Shown here one piece after another: positions 54,745 to 64,000 of a stretch of DNA of 64,000 nt (positions within the stretch are counted from its first letter, which is position 1; the number at the start of each line of letters is the position of its first letter). A program made the translations under genes and the position numbers. The notes below the pieces were generated by a model, which ran no database searches, was not told the DNA's origin, and saw only the letters and a program-made list of their open reading frames with translations. The stretch comes from Ascarosepion bandense (lineage: Eukaryota > Mollusca > Cephalopoda > Sepiida > Sepiidae): contig JBBBDQ010001186.1 of assembly GCA_037127315.1 (NCBI GenBank), positions 2,423,501 to 2,487,500 of the forward strand, given 5' to 3'.

Positions 54745-55870
54745 AGTAGCTAAAGATTGTCAGTGCATTTACATTTTTGCAGATTAAAGTTAGCTGGAAA
54801 GAGTGGAGCTAGAAGGGAGTTCCACAAGCAAGAAATACGAGAAAAGAAACTGTTAGCATAGAACTTACGGCTATATCTAGCCAGCAAAACTGTAAATTGA
54901 TGAGATCTCGACGTAAGTCTAATGCTGCGCTTAAATTTGTAAAGTATAGGTAGCAAGGCGAAGAGATTTTCTAAACAATTCCCATGAAAATATTTATGGA
55001 AAAGGCACAGAGGCAACCTTATGGCGGTGGGTAAGTGAGTGAAGCCGAGCTGCTAGATCAAGATCAATAATATTGCTGATTCTTGTATGGATTTTATCAA
55101 GAGGCTCAAGGTAAGTATCAGAACCATATGTAGCAGAAATATTCTAAACATGGACGAATGTTAGACTTATCAGCTTTATTATCGAGACAGAAATAAACGG
55201 TTGTGTCATGAGCGTAGATGCCAAGCTGACAAATGAGGTCATCGGGAAGGACAGAGCCCTGGGGGTGTTACCAACGTTAGGATGTAGACGAGTGGTCGAT
55301 CGGGATGACTTTCATTTCGCAATTTGATAAAAGACTGGATCAGCTCATAAGGCAACGTAACGTTTCAGCTTATGGAGACCTGTATCAGCCCCTGTCAAAA
55401 GCTTTTGAGATGTCTGGGCTTTATTGTTTCTTTTTTTTTTCCAAGAGCATGAGAGACCCTTTTCGCAATTATCATCAGTACATAAGCAGTTGACTTGGAG
55501 AAACAAAAGCTGTATTGTTTGTCTAAAAAAAAGCTCTGCGATGAAAGATGATGAACCAATTCAGCATTGATTAGGGTCTCTAATAGTTTGCCGGAAAGAT
55601 GTAGCAGACTTATAGGCCGATAGCTGGAAGGGTCGGAAGGCTCAACAGAGTTCTTAAACACTGAAACAATAGATGATTACTTCCAGCAGTCAGGAAAGAA
55701 GAGGGTAGTGAGGCATTTATTATACAGTTTAGAGTAAACATTATCCAGTTCGAGAGTATACTTCTTAAGGACTATTACAGGGAGGCCATCGGGACCACAT
55801 GCTTTAAGGGTATCTAGGTTAGAGATGATAAGAAGAAACCATGGAACGGGTTATATGCATACCACTCAAC
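54745..55870 (-). pseudogene. LINE copy, RT N-terminal palm to C-terminus
   Basis: Minus strand: 'SDPSSYRPISLLHLSGKLLE' and 'TLINAELVHHLSSQSFFLDK' (RT motifs 1-2, 55,640-55,520), an internal gap without YADD, 'TRISNIIDLDLAARLHSLTH' (55,090), 'LCLFHKYFHGNC', 'TSRSHQFTVLLARYSRKFYA' and 'SFFSRISCLWNSLLAPLFPA'. The longest LINE span in the window but broken by stops. Confidence 0.75.
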
Positions 55871-56705
55871 AGAGATTTTATTTCTTTTTTTTTCTTTTTA
55901 TTTTTGATTTTATAACCTTCTTTTCCGTCCTTCGGTCTCATTCTTTTGCGTCAGTTTAAAATATCTTTTTCCATGTCATTTTTCTGTTTTTTCCAGACTT
56001 TGATTCCACAGGATTTGTTTGTTTGTTTGTTTGTTTGTTTCTTTCTTTCTTTCTTTAGTTTGCATTTTTATTTCATTTTATAGAATTTCATTATTTTGTT
56101 GAATTTCATTATTTTGTTGATTTTCTTTCTTATTGTCAAATTTATTTCTCTAATTTTATGAAGTTTTTTCTTTTTTTATTGAATTTGTTTCTTTCTCTTA
56201 TCGAAATTCTTTCTTTATTTTTGTCGAATTTCTTTATTTTTGACGAATTTCTTGTTTTCTTTTTATCGAATTTTTTTCCTTTTTGTCGAATTTCTTTGTT
56301 TTTTATGAAGTTTATTTCTTTCTTTTTTGTCGAATTTTTTTCCTTTCTCTTGTCGAAATTACTTTTTTTATTTTTGTCAAATTTGTTTTTGTTAAATTTC
56401 TTTATTTTTGTCGAATTTCTTTTTTTTTACTCGCATTTTTTTCGAATTATTTCTATCGAATTTCTCTCATTTTGTCAAATTTTATTCTTTTCCTTGCATT
56501 TTTCATTTTATTTTGCATTTCATTCTATTTCATTCATTCTTTTTCTTCTCTCGCATTTTTCACATTCCTTTTTCTCACATTTCCTTCTTTCTTTTTCCTT
56601 CTTTCGCGTTATGTCTCTCTTTTTCTCTTGTCTTTGTTCTTTTTTATTTGACCATCAATTCTTCTTTTATCTTTTTTCTTTCCTTTGTTTTTCTTCCTGC
56701 TAATC
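55871..56705. repeat. Pyrimidine-rich degenerate tandem tract
   Basis: (TTTG)n at 56,017-56,040, (TTTC)n at 56,041-56,060, then ~500 bp of 'ttttgtcgaatttcttt'-type units at uneven spacing (roughly 20-35 bp). The three overlapping phenylalanine-rich frames are artefacts. Confidence 0.85.
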
Positions 56706-56919
56706 TTTTCTCATCCCTCTCCCTTTCGCCATTTTCTGCTCACAGAGGCGACCCAACAAACATGCTTATAGAATGTAATATGTAGCGCACTATAAATAAC
56801 CGTTCGCTCGGCTCATAAAATGAAACATTTACTTTTTTCTCCCTCTCCATCCTTGAAAGAACAATTTCTGTATATCACCTGTCATGTGTCTATCTACATG
56901 CCGGGGAATTGTGTTCCTT
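56706..56919. other. Spacer
   Basis: No feature recognised. Confidence 0.4.
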
Positions 56920-57065
56920 GCCGTGGAGTAGTGGTAAGCTAGTTAAAGTAGCACGCGAGTCGCTTAGGTTGTAAGTTCGGCTCTATATCTGTCGTCTCGT
57001 AACTGTTTTAGTTGAACTTAAAAATTTGCGATAATCATCAACGGCCCTTGGCAAGCAAGCCTTCC
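56920..57065 (+). repeat. SINE-C-like tRNA-headed SINE
   Basis: 'gccgtggagtagtggtaagc' (A box) and 'gttgtaagttcggctctata' (B box-like). The body is not shared with other copies. Confidence 0.55.
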
Positions 57066-57589
57066 CTATTTTAGGGAGTTTAAACCTGAGCCTTCCATGC
57101 AGTCACGTGTAAGTCTTTATGTTTTAAGATAGAAGATAATTTTGATACTCATGTTCGAGTGAAGCAAAGAATTTGGAATGCTGATTTTCAGGTTAGTGTG
57201 GTTTTCCTTATTTGGATAATTAATGTGCAACACGATATCAAAGGTTACATTGTCATGATGGCCGCTCTGAAATTATTGCATTCTATTTTTATTAAGTTGG
57301 TTTCAGACCTTTGTTGTATGGCAGTAGAGGTTTAAACCTTCCTACCAATAACTCTTAAAACTCAAGAATAACCATCACTTCATATTAAGGCTGAATATTT
57401 TAAAATAGCATACCTTGTCTCCAAATTCAAAAATTAGTTTCGCAGTATCATGAAATAAGTTTGAAATCAGAAACACATTTCAAAGCTCTACTGTATAATG
57501 CGCATCAATTCACGATAGAAAAACAAAACAAAACAAAAAACAAAGTTAATCCTCAAGAAAACCCTGTCATGCACTCACTTATTTCAATA
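57066..57589. other. No recognised feature
   Basis: Unique-looking AT-rich stretch; frames lack motifs. Confidence 0.4.
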
Positions 57590-57840
57590 GGATCCATTAT
57601 TAATCGGACTATTGTGCTCATCTTTGTTGCCATTTTCACGACATTTCGTCCGTTGTACTCTCCGGCCTTCTTCAGGTGTAGGGGTTTTGAACCGAACACT
57701 TTATTAAAATCTCTGGGTGTATATCATTCTCATTCTTTGTGCGAAGCCGCTCCTGGTAGTCATGAGTTATCTCCCTTTAACTCGACGTTCTAAGTTACTT
57801 GCTCACCACTGCTGTAGCCTGGTATTGAACTCACAATTCC
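57590..57840 (-). repeat. SINE-D copy
   Basis: 'atcggactattgtgctcatc', 'cgacatttcgtccgttgtac', 'ctccggccttcttcaggtgt', 'ctggtattgaactcacaatt'. Minus orientation. Confidence 0.8.
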
Positions 57841-57842
57841 AT

Positions 57843-57925
57843 TGGGAAAGGTATTAATACACCTCTTCTCCCCCTGAAACATGATCGCCCAAGCGTGTAT
57901 CACGTATGGTACTTAACTGACTAAA
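57843..57925 (+). repeat. SINE-A fragment with internal deletion
   Basis: 'tgggaaaggtattaatacac' jumps to 'catgatcgcccaagcgtgta', skipping ~150 bp of the consensus. Confidence 0.7.
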
Positions 57926-57927
57926 TT

Positions 57928-58195
57928 AACATCAGGAAGAAGTAGTTGAAGTTTCTAGGGCATGCAGAGGAAAGAAAACATGGAAAATTTTATACTCACA
58001 GGTAAAACTGATAGCAAGATTTACAGAGGAAAACAACGCATAACCTACTTAGAGAGCTTGCGTAAATGGATGTTGGAACAAGTTTTATAAGAAATAAAAA
58101 GACAACATTTATTAAAAGCTATAAAGGACAGAAAATTGTAGAGAGCCATGATCGCCAATCTAATGACAGAAACGACACATAGGTGAAAATTAATT
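57928..58195 (+). pseudogene. RTE-like LINE 3' end
   Basis: 'NFILTGKTDSKIYRGKQRIT', 'YLESLRKWMLEQVL', 'HLLKAIKDRKLWRAMIANLM' in shifted frames: the same C-terminus as at 35.66 kb. 5' part missing. Confidence 0.75.
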
Positions 58196-58441
58196 ACCTA
58201 TTTTTGGTTGATCGGCCAATTTTGGGCACAACATTGCTGCGATACGAGAGAGATCGACGGAATGTATTGGGTTTATAATTTATGGCTACCTGGGTACGCA
58301 GATGGTGTCATCCAAGTGTTTGCTGGAATGCTCGAATGCAGATCAGAAACGATATCAAGTGCACCTCTTCAAGCTGATTTTTTAGTGTTTTTCACAATCA
58401 TCAAACGACTTGTCATTGTTAATGAAACGTGGTGACATCAC
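58196..58441. other. No recognised gene
   Basis: A 75-codon plus frame (58,208-58,435; 'CCDTREIDGMYWVYNLWLPG') has no family match. Confidence 0.3.
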
Positions 58442-58632
58442 TCTGACCCAAATTGATGTGTGCAGAGGATATCAGTTCGGAAAGAGAAAACGGAATGCCG
58501 ATTTCGAATTCCAGCTGCATTCACTTAGACACATAGAAAGATTTTTTCTCTCTCCAGCTCTGGGTCAAATAGCAGGACAGATTAGGTTCAATAATCTTTA
58601 TCAGCAGCCCGTCTACTCGCCCAGAGGATAAA
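58442..58632 (+). repeat. SINE-A copy, shortened
   Basis: 'tgatgtgtgcagaggatatc', 'gccgatttcgaattccagct', 'gcattcacttagacacatag', 'gacagattaggttcaataat', 'cagcccgtctactcgcccag'. Confidence 0.75.
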
Positions 58633-58680
58633 TGGCTTTGCACCGGACCAACACCCTTATCTGTAAAAATGATGTTACAG

Positions 58681-58728
58681 GAAGCATCGACGACCTCCTA
58701 ATCGATGGCGAGAAGTCGTCGATGCTTC
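58681..58728. repeat. Perfect 14-bp stem hairpin
   Basis: 'gaagcatcgacgac' (58,681-58,694) and its exact complement 'gtcgtcgatgcttc' (58,715-58,728) around a 20-base loop. It is CG-rich compared with its surroundings and not part of any repeat copy I see. Confidence 0.8.
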
Positions 58729-59168
58729 GCACCACTGAGTGCAACGGTTGGGGGTGACTCTGATTCGGAAACCAAACAACAGTCCATACAATGTCAGCGT
58801 TTGGGTTATCCAGGGTTGGAGAAATTCAAGACACGAGTCAAGAGGGTGAGACAAGGATGATCACGACTTTTTATGAAGATATTTTGACTCTCTTTATAAT
58901 ATTCAAACAGTCAATGCAGAATATTAACTTTGCTGTACCAATTAAAAGTAGCAATGAAAGTTAAGTAGGGGGTATTTTTTTTTTGTAGGACAACGTAACT
59001 GCGTCCAAGTCTGGCTAGAGGATGGATGCTTTGAAGAATTTAAGATTTGATCCACACTACCCAACAATCTTGCACCCTCTGAATAATTTTGTTTCCAAAA
59101 TTTAAAAGGGGGCTGAAATGGGATGGATTTATAAAAGATTTAGAGGTGATAGCAACAGCGTAGAAGTA
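58729..59168. other. No recognised feature
   Basis: Nothing supported. Confidence 0.4.
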
Positions 59169-59856
59169 TTAGGCTGTCCCAAAAGTTCGTAAACACTTGC
59201 AAAAAATTGAAATTTTACTCGCCAAGTAATCTAAGGTTACCAGAAAACACTTGCAAAAAAGTGAAATTTTACTCGCAAAAACAACAAAAATTATTGCTAA
59301 AAAAAAAGATCATCATTTTCCAAGACTTTCTGTCATCGATCTGCGAGCTTTCGGATCTGGTCAAAGTACCATTCAGCCGGCTTCGAATGAAAGAATTCTT
59401 GACACGCTTCCTCGACTTCATCAAACGAGTCGAATCGGCGGCCCTTCAGAAAGTGTTGCATTGAGCGGTAAAGGCTCAATGATGGAGCATAGTCAGGACT
59501 GTAGGCTGGATGTGGCAGAACCTCAATGCCGTCCAGCTCTTCAAAATTGTCTTTGGTCATCCTGGCGGTGTGTGGCTTGGCACTGTCCTGCTGCATCAAA
59601 GAGCGCTTTCGGTTGATCAGAGCCGGGTACTTTTGCTTCAACTTTTCGTAGACTCGCTCAAGTTGCTGACAGTAAAGTTCGGCACTGATGGCACGACCAT
59701 TCGGAACCAACTCAAAATGCACGATTCCTTCAAAGTTCCACCAAACGCACAGCATGACTTTCTTGCCGAATCGATCTTGTTTTGGAACCGCAAAACGCAA
59801 AATTGCATAAAAATTCAATTTTTCGCAAGTGTTTACGAACTTTTGGGACAACCTAA
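59169..59856 (-). mobile_element. Internally deleted mariner
   Basis: 688 bp against roughly 1.3 kb for a whole mariner. Ends: left 'ttaggctgtcccaaaagttc', right complement 'ttaggttgtcccaaaagttc', continuing 'gtaaacacttgc', both next to TA. The minus frame 59,851-59,333 (172 codons) starts in the right terminal repeat and jumps into the catalytic domain: 'KKVMLCVWWNFEGIVHFELV', 'SAELYCQQLERVYEKLKQKY', 'LMQQDSAKPHTARMTKDNFE', 'VLPHPAYSPDYAPSLSLYRS', 'MQHFLKGRRFDSFDEVEEAC'. The DNA-binding half and first catalytic Asp are deleted. The second Asp (QQDS) remains. The third, expected in 'PSDYHLF', is missing ('PSLSLY'). Near the left end a 35-bp block around 'aaacacttgcaaaaaa' is duplicated. Confidence 0.85.
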
Positions 59857-60180
59857 TATTTCACTGGTCATGTTGCTTTTGAGACCCGGGGCGTCTAAAT
59901 GTATAAGCTAGTCGAGGAGTTTGAAAAAGAGGAAGTCATCGAATGATTAGGTGATGGTAGCGCCAGAAATGTATTTCGATGACCAGCCTTCATGTCGTTT
60001 TTAAGAATTAAAAACAAACCAAAACAAAACAAAACAAAATAAAACAAAACTGAAAGACGATGTAACAAGTGCGATTTTAGAATCCAATGCACGTTTATAT
60101 TTGAACTTTCATTGTGTTTTAGGTCAGACCAAAAACTTTGCAGTACGTTGTGAGAACACATTCTTTTTTAAATTAGTATC
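59857..60180. other. No recognised feature
   Basis: An (AAAAC)n stretch at 60,015-60,050 is the only structure. Confidence 0.5.
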
Positions 60181-60182
60181 TC

Positions 60183-60404
60183 GTAGACTGGTTGCCAACT
60201 AAGGCTATAGAACCTAATCTGTCTTGCTATTTAACCCATAGCCGGTGGAAGAAGAGATGGATTAATGCCTTTCCCAAGGTATTTGCACGTACGTGAATGC
60301 AAATACCCTTGATGAAGGTATGAATCCGTATCTTCTCCCTCCAGCTATGGGTTAAATAGCAAGATAGAGTGGGTTTTTTGAGCTTTGGTTGGCAACCAGT
60401 CTAC
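60183..60404. repeat. SINE-A fragments as a ~105-bp inverted pair
   Basis: Arms 60,183-60,286 and 60,299-60,404 share 'gttgccaactaaggctatag'/'gagctttggttggcaac' and 'aacccatag'/'ctatgggtt' inverted, with only 12 bp between them. A tight palindrome of two SINE bodies. Confidence 0.8.
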
Positions 60405-60424
60405 CGCAGAAAGTAATGGCAACC

Positions 60425-60840
60425 TACTGCGAGGATGTGCGTTATGGTGCAGTGGATATCGACTTGGAACGACAAATCGGGAGCCGAGTTCGAATTCCAG
60501 TTGAATTCCTTGCATTCATATACGCGCAAATACCCTTGGGAAAGGTATTACTCCGTCACTTCCCCCCAGTTATGGCTTAAATAATAGGCCAGATTGGGTT
60601 CTATAGCTTCGGTCAGTAACCAGTCTACCTCGGAAAGCAATGGCAACCTAATGCGGAATAATCTTCTGCCCAGTCAGTTATGTCTCTTTCGAGACATGAT
60701 CGCCCAAAGCGTGTGTCACTTTTGGTACTTCACTTACTGACTGACTGCAGAAAAATCTTCTGGTCAGTCAGTCATGTCTCTTTCGGGACATGATCACCTA
60801 ATCGTGTATCCCGCATGGCACTTAAATGACTGACTGATCT
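60425..60840 (+). repeat. SINE-A full copy plus partial tandem tail
   Basis: From 'gatgtgcgttatggtgcagt' through 'gagccgagttcgaattccag' to 'gacatgatcgcccaaagcgt' (60,710). A second tail copy 'aaaaatcttctggtcagtca' to 'catgatcacctaatcgtgta' follows to 60,840. Confidence 0.85.
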
Positions 60841-61084
60841 CAATTGCACAGTCCGCTAGATTCACAATGTTTAAAAAAAAATACAGGTCGTCTACTCAAA
60901 TATGGGTATCCACTAAAATAAGGATTAGAGAAATAAGAAATAATGTCAGATTAGAAATATATTAATTCATGAGAAATTTCTTTGTTTACATTTCGACTTC
61001 GAAATTTAAACCCCAGAAAACTTTCGAGGAGACTTGAACCCGAGAATGCACATTCTTCGAAAACAGTAGCTGATCCTTACCACT
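60841..61084. other. No recognised feature
   Basis: Nothing supported; the opposite-strand frames at 60,982-61,216 shadow each other. Confidence 0.4.
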
Positions 61085-61230
61085 CTCTGCGGCCGAACAG
61101 TCAAAAACATGCAGGGTCGGTAGGTGGCTACTCATACCAAATGAGGCACGAGTTCGAACCCTGCTGGTGTGCCCATTCTCTCGAGTTTGTAGGTCGGTAG
61201 ACATAAATAATACCATTTAATAATAAACAA
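61085..61230 (+). repeat. SINE-G copy
   Basis: 'ctgcggccgaacagtcaaaa' D-arm-like, 'gcacgagttcgaaccctgct' B box, 'ctcgagtttgtaggtcggta' body. Confidence 0.65.
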
Positions 61231-61309
61231 GGCTATTACTCAAATAGCGTTATCCGCCAAAAGTAACGTTTATAGTAATAATATATACATATATTTTTCT
61301 AAAGCCAAA

Positions 61310-61400
61310 ATTATGGAGCATTGAGGAAGGATCGAACTCACCACTCAGTCATTATTGATCGAGTAAAACAAGTTTACTAATCATTAGACCATGTTTAATT
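61310..61400 (-). repeat. SINE-C copy
   Basis: Minus strand 'catggtctaatgattagtaa' head and 'gtggtgagttcgatccttcc' B box. Confidence 0.7.
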
Positions 61401-61439
61401 GTCCTAGCAGATTTTCTTCAATTAGCTTAGCTGAGTCTG

Positions 61440-61745
61440 AAAGTAAAGAGCATCGAGTAAGAATCGAACACACTATTCAATCATTATTAAAAATTAACGA
61501 AGATTAGCGAAACTTGGTTATAAACAATGTGGATAGGGGTTGCAGGTTCGAATCCTGCCGAATGACACATATTTTCGTAACAAAAATTTACCATAAATAT
61601 TCAGGCCGATAGAAATAAATATATAATACTGTTTTTGATTATAAACAGAATATCTACTTAAATACGAGTATCGATCAAAAATAATGTTCAAACAAATCAT
61701 TTCACACACACATACACACACACACACACACACACATACACATAT
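61440..61745 (+). repeat. SINE-G copy and (CA)n
   Basis: 'aggggttgcaggttcgaatc' (B box) then 'tcgtaacaaaaatttaccat', 'aatattcaggccgatagaaa', 'cttaaatacgagtatcgatc', matching the arms at 35 kb. (CA)n at 61,705-61,742 follows. Confidence 0.8.
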
Positions 61746-61764
61746 ATCTAAATCTATGTAAACT

Positions 61765-62066
61765 TATTTTTAAATGGAACATTGTCTGGGTGTGTGTCTG
61801 TGTGTCCGTTACCTATAGACTCCAAAACGGTTGAACCGATTTTCTTGAAAATTTACACAGTTGTACTATAAGCATCTGCGAGTGCTCTTAGTTAGCTTTT
61901 GTGTCGAGTTACCCCCGATAAATATCGAAAATCGATAATCGAAAAAACCAGGTTATAGAAGGAGTGGTCCGATTTTAATCAAATTTGATACATTCGTAGG
62001 CAAAGACATAAGAAACAAGATTCAGAAGTTTCAAGGTTGCAGTTCTTACAGTAGTGCAGAAAACCG

Positions 62067-62124
<58 letters not shown>

Positions 62125-62163
62125 CTTTCATTACACCCAAGCAACGCCGGGCTATACAGCTAG
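61765..62163 (-). repeat. Dispersed element with internal (TA)n, copy 2
   Basis: Inverted copy of 46,821-47,340: 'tagactccaaaacggttgaa', 'cccgataaatatcgaaaatc', 'caaggttgcagttcttacag', an internal (TA)n (62,070-62,122), then 'cattacacccaagcaacgcc', 'gggctatac'. It lacks ~130 bp present between hairpin and (TA)n in copy 1. Confidence 0.8.
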
Positions 62164-62173
62164 TATATATATA

Positions 62174-62219
<46 letters not shown>

Positions 62220-62309
62220 GTAAGATCTATTTTGTATCGAGCACTCTTTATCAAAGTAAATGCTTGAACAGTGGCTTTTAATCTACCTGTTCTTTCACTT
62301 TCTTATATA

Positions 62310-62401
<92 letters not shown>

Positions 62402-62411
62402 TGTGTGTGTT
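62164..62411. repeat. (TA)n and (TA)n-(TG)n microsatellites
   Basis: (TA)n at 62,184-62,215 and (TA)n-(TG)n at 62,313-62,411. Confidence 0.95.
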
Positions 62412-62689
62412 TTAAAGAGGGAAAACACGTTTTTGATAACTCCTGAGAAATCTATCGCCAACATTTCATCGGGGGGTACAGGTGGTAACACAATAATTCA
62501 CAATAATATAATGTCAGTGTATTGTATTCTTATTTTTATGAGGGGGATCTGAAAAAGAGCGGGCAAGTTGAAAAATAGTTTATTTGTAAAGACAAAACGT
62601 TTCAACGAGTATAAAAGAGAAAAAGACTTACTCAGTAAAGTATATAATTCTCATTTCATGTGCGCTGCCACTTCCGAGTGTAAGGCATT
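62412..62689. other. No recognised feature
   Basis: Unique-looking; includes 'acatttcatcggggggtaca'. Nothing supported. Confidence 0.4.
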
Positions 62690-62842
62690 TAACTCCCTTT
62701 AGCTCAACTCTCTAAGTTATTTGTTCAACACTGCTGTAGCCAAGGACACAGTGGATATAAACATTGGTTAGTTTTCAGGGACTTGGCACAAAGAGTTATG
62801 AGTTCAATACCTGGCTACAGTAGTGGTTAACAATTTCTTTTT
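62690..62842. repeat. Two SINE-D heads, inverted
   Basis: 'gttcaacactgctgtagcca' (minus copy) meets a plus copy ending 'gttcaatacctggctacagt' then 'agtggttaac', so the B-box ends can pair. The 3' domains are missing. Confidence 0.7.
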
Positions 62843-62844
62843 TT

Positions 62845-63630
62845 TATAAGCGTTTCACCCCGAGCAAGGCATGTCACTGCCACTACTGCGCAGGGGGCTA
62901 CATAGAGTGGAGAAAGGATGATTAAATATAGGAAATGTCAGAGGGTGGGTGATAGGCGGGTAGGGATACCGAGAATGGTTAAATATAGGAAATGTCAGAG
63001 GGTGGGTGATAGGCGGGGAAGGATACTGAGAATGAGGGTTGGGTAGATGAGAGTGTTCTGAGAATAATTGGGAGTTAGTGTGATAGGAGGTGTCTATTGA
63101 CTCTACATTTAAACACCTGGAGATTGTAGCTGTCGGGAAAGCAGACATGTGGAAGGGAGTTCCATAGGCGGGAAGCGCGAGAAAAGAAGCTGTTGGAGTA
63201 GAATTTACGGTTACATCTTATCTGTTTAACTGTAAAAGGGTGGGACCTAGTTGCCAATCTAGTATCTCGTGTAAATTCGTGCTTAGGCGGCACCGGTGAT
63301 CTAAGCTCATCGGAGCAGAAGCCATGAAAGTACTTGTCGTAGAGGCACAGGGAAGCCACATCACGCCAGTGAGAGAGTGGTTGCAGCCGGTCTGCCAAGT
63401 CAGTATCAACCACGTTACAGATCCTCCTTTGTATTTTGTCAAGAAGCCCAAGGAGAGCAGCAGGGGCACCCGACCAGATATGGCAGCACTATTCAATACA
63501 CGGGCGGATGGTAGATTTGTATATGTGCAGAATAGATTCAGGTGGGAAAAATTTCCGGGCCCTGCACAGAGAGACGACTTTTATAGCAGCAGATTTGGAA
63601 ATGGATTCGATATATTCATTCCATTACCTT
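62845..63630 (-). pseudogene. LINE (Jockey/CR1-like) 3' portion with 3' UTR
   Basis: Frame 63,413-63,075: 'DTDLADRLQPLSHWRDVASL', 'CLYDKYFHGFCSDELRSPVP', 'TRLATRSHPFTVKQIRCNRK', 'FFSRASRLWNSLPHVCFPDS', 'YNLQVFKCRVNRHLLSH', the cleanest C-terminus of this LINE here. Upstream RT parts are in other frames to 63,630. The 3' UTR has a ~58-bp block in tandem (62,925-63,040) and ends with the family tail at 62,850 ('tttcaccccgagcaaggcat'). Confidence 0.85.
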
Positions 63631-63631
63631 A

Positions 63632-63800
63632 AAGAGTTAATGGGAGATAACTACATGGCATCCGAAAGAGGCATTGCATAAGAATAATATACCCCAGTGG
63701 TCGAAATAAAAGATTCGATTAAAAATTTATCGGAACCTTGAAACGTCGTAAACATGGCAATAAAGATGTGGACAACTGTCTGAACAGTGAAAATCTATTA
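63632..63800 (+). repeat. SINE-D fragment
   Basis: 'taatgggagataactacatg', 'ataccccagtggtcgaaata', 'ccttgaaacgtcgtaaacat', 'ctgtctgaacagtgaaaatc'. Confidence 0.7.
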
Positions 63801-63881
63801 TATCATTATCAATTACTGAAGTATTGGCCGAAAAGTTCCTCAGGGCTTTTCAAGAACATGTTTTAAAAGCATGTATACTAC

Positions 63882-64000
63882 CGGCCACCCAGTTCTTTTT
63901 TAAAGAAATTATGTAGTTCAAACTATTTTTTAGTATTTATTGCCAAATGAAAATAGTTCTTTTGATATTATTATTTTGCAAAATTGTACAAAACAAGGAA
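63882..64000 (+). mobile_element. maT-like mariner left end, runs off the window
   Basis: 'actaccggccacccagttct', 'aaagaaattatgtagttcaa', 'ttagtatttattgccaaatg' match the left end of the MITE at 33,987 with a short deletion, then continue 'gcaaaattgtacaaaa' as at 30,300. The remainder is outside the window. Confidence 0.75.

Noticed and set aside
56158..56785. Three overlapping 110-180 codon frames rich in Phe, Leu and Ser that look like membrane proteins
   Set aside because: Pyrimidine-rich degenerate tandem repeat; open in several frames because it lacks purines.
59510..59911. 133-codon plus frame
   Set aside because: Antisense shadow of the deleted mariner transposase.
63324..63681. Plus frames of 81-102 codons
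   Set aside because: Antisense shadows of the minus-strand LINE RT fragment.

Overview
This is a gene-poor, repeat-saturated invertebrate window, most likely from a cephalopod and probably an octopus. The reasons are several tRNA-headed SINE families, very dense (TA)n, (CA)n and (TAA)n microsatellites, and fragments of four retrotransposon groups plus Tc1/mariner and hAT DNA transposons. The species call is inference. Only one piece of host coding sequence is convincing: an early coding exon, with a good splice donor, of an organic anion transporter (SLCO/OATP) gene on the minus strand at about 17.6-17.9 kb. The rest of that gene is not recognisable here.

Repeat families named here (letters are mine): SINE-A, tRNA-like head plus a 'cgcgcaaatacccttgg' body; SINE-B, head 'tagctcagcgg'; SINE-C, head 'tagtgtaatggtta'; SINE-D and SINE-E, 3' domains with 'ctgaagaagg..cgaaacgt'; SINE-F, ending in the same 3' tail as a LINE; SINE-G, tRNA-Leu-like head. 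The LINEs are (i) a Jockey/CR1-like LINE with 3' tail 'gcttggggtgatatgatt', (ii) an RTE-like LINE, (iii) an R4/Dong-like LINE with a C-terminal zinc knuckle and PD-(D/E)XK nuclease, always next to (TAA)n, and (iv) a Penelope-like element (PLE).

Layout. 0-16 kb: AT-rich dispersed repeats and SINEs. 16.4-18 kb: LINE tail, a 685-bp hAT-type element with 8-bp target duplication, then the SLCO exon. 20-23 kb: SINE pairs, and at 22.65 kb a sequence that folds as a nearly complete type I hammerhead ribozyme. 23.8-25.1 kb: LINE fragments. 26-30 kb: fold-back repeats around a Tc1-like transposon (27,871-29,417) with an open transposase frame but a catalytic E-to-K change. 30-34.4 kb: a maT-like mariner, a PLE split by a second mariner, and a deleted (MITE) derivative of the first mariner. 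35-38.7 kb: inverted SINEs, RTE end, microsatellites. 39-42.2 kb: a cluster of R4/Dong-like fragments punctuated by (TAA)n, one with an open 270-codon frame, plus a 108-bp tandem repeat. 43-47 kb: simple repeats and a dispersed element. 47.4-55.9 kb: many minus-strand LINE and RTE fragments with SINE insertions. 56-64 kb: a pyrimidine tract, SINEs, an internally deleted mariner, a second copy of the 46.8-kb element and a final LINE fragment.

There is no operon-like organisation. The working relationships are parasitic: SINE-F carries a LINE tail, so it could be mobilised by that LINE; deleted elements carry ends that intact relatives could act on; and many repeat ends abut (TA)n or (TAA)n. 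Apart from the SLCO exon, open frames are transposon proteins or chance frames through repeats.
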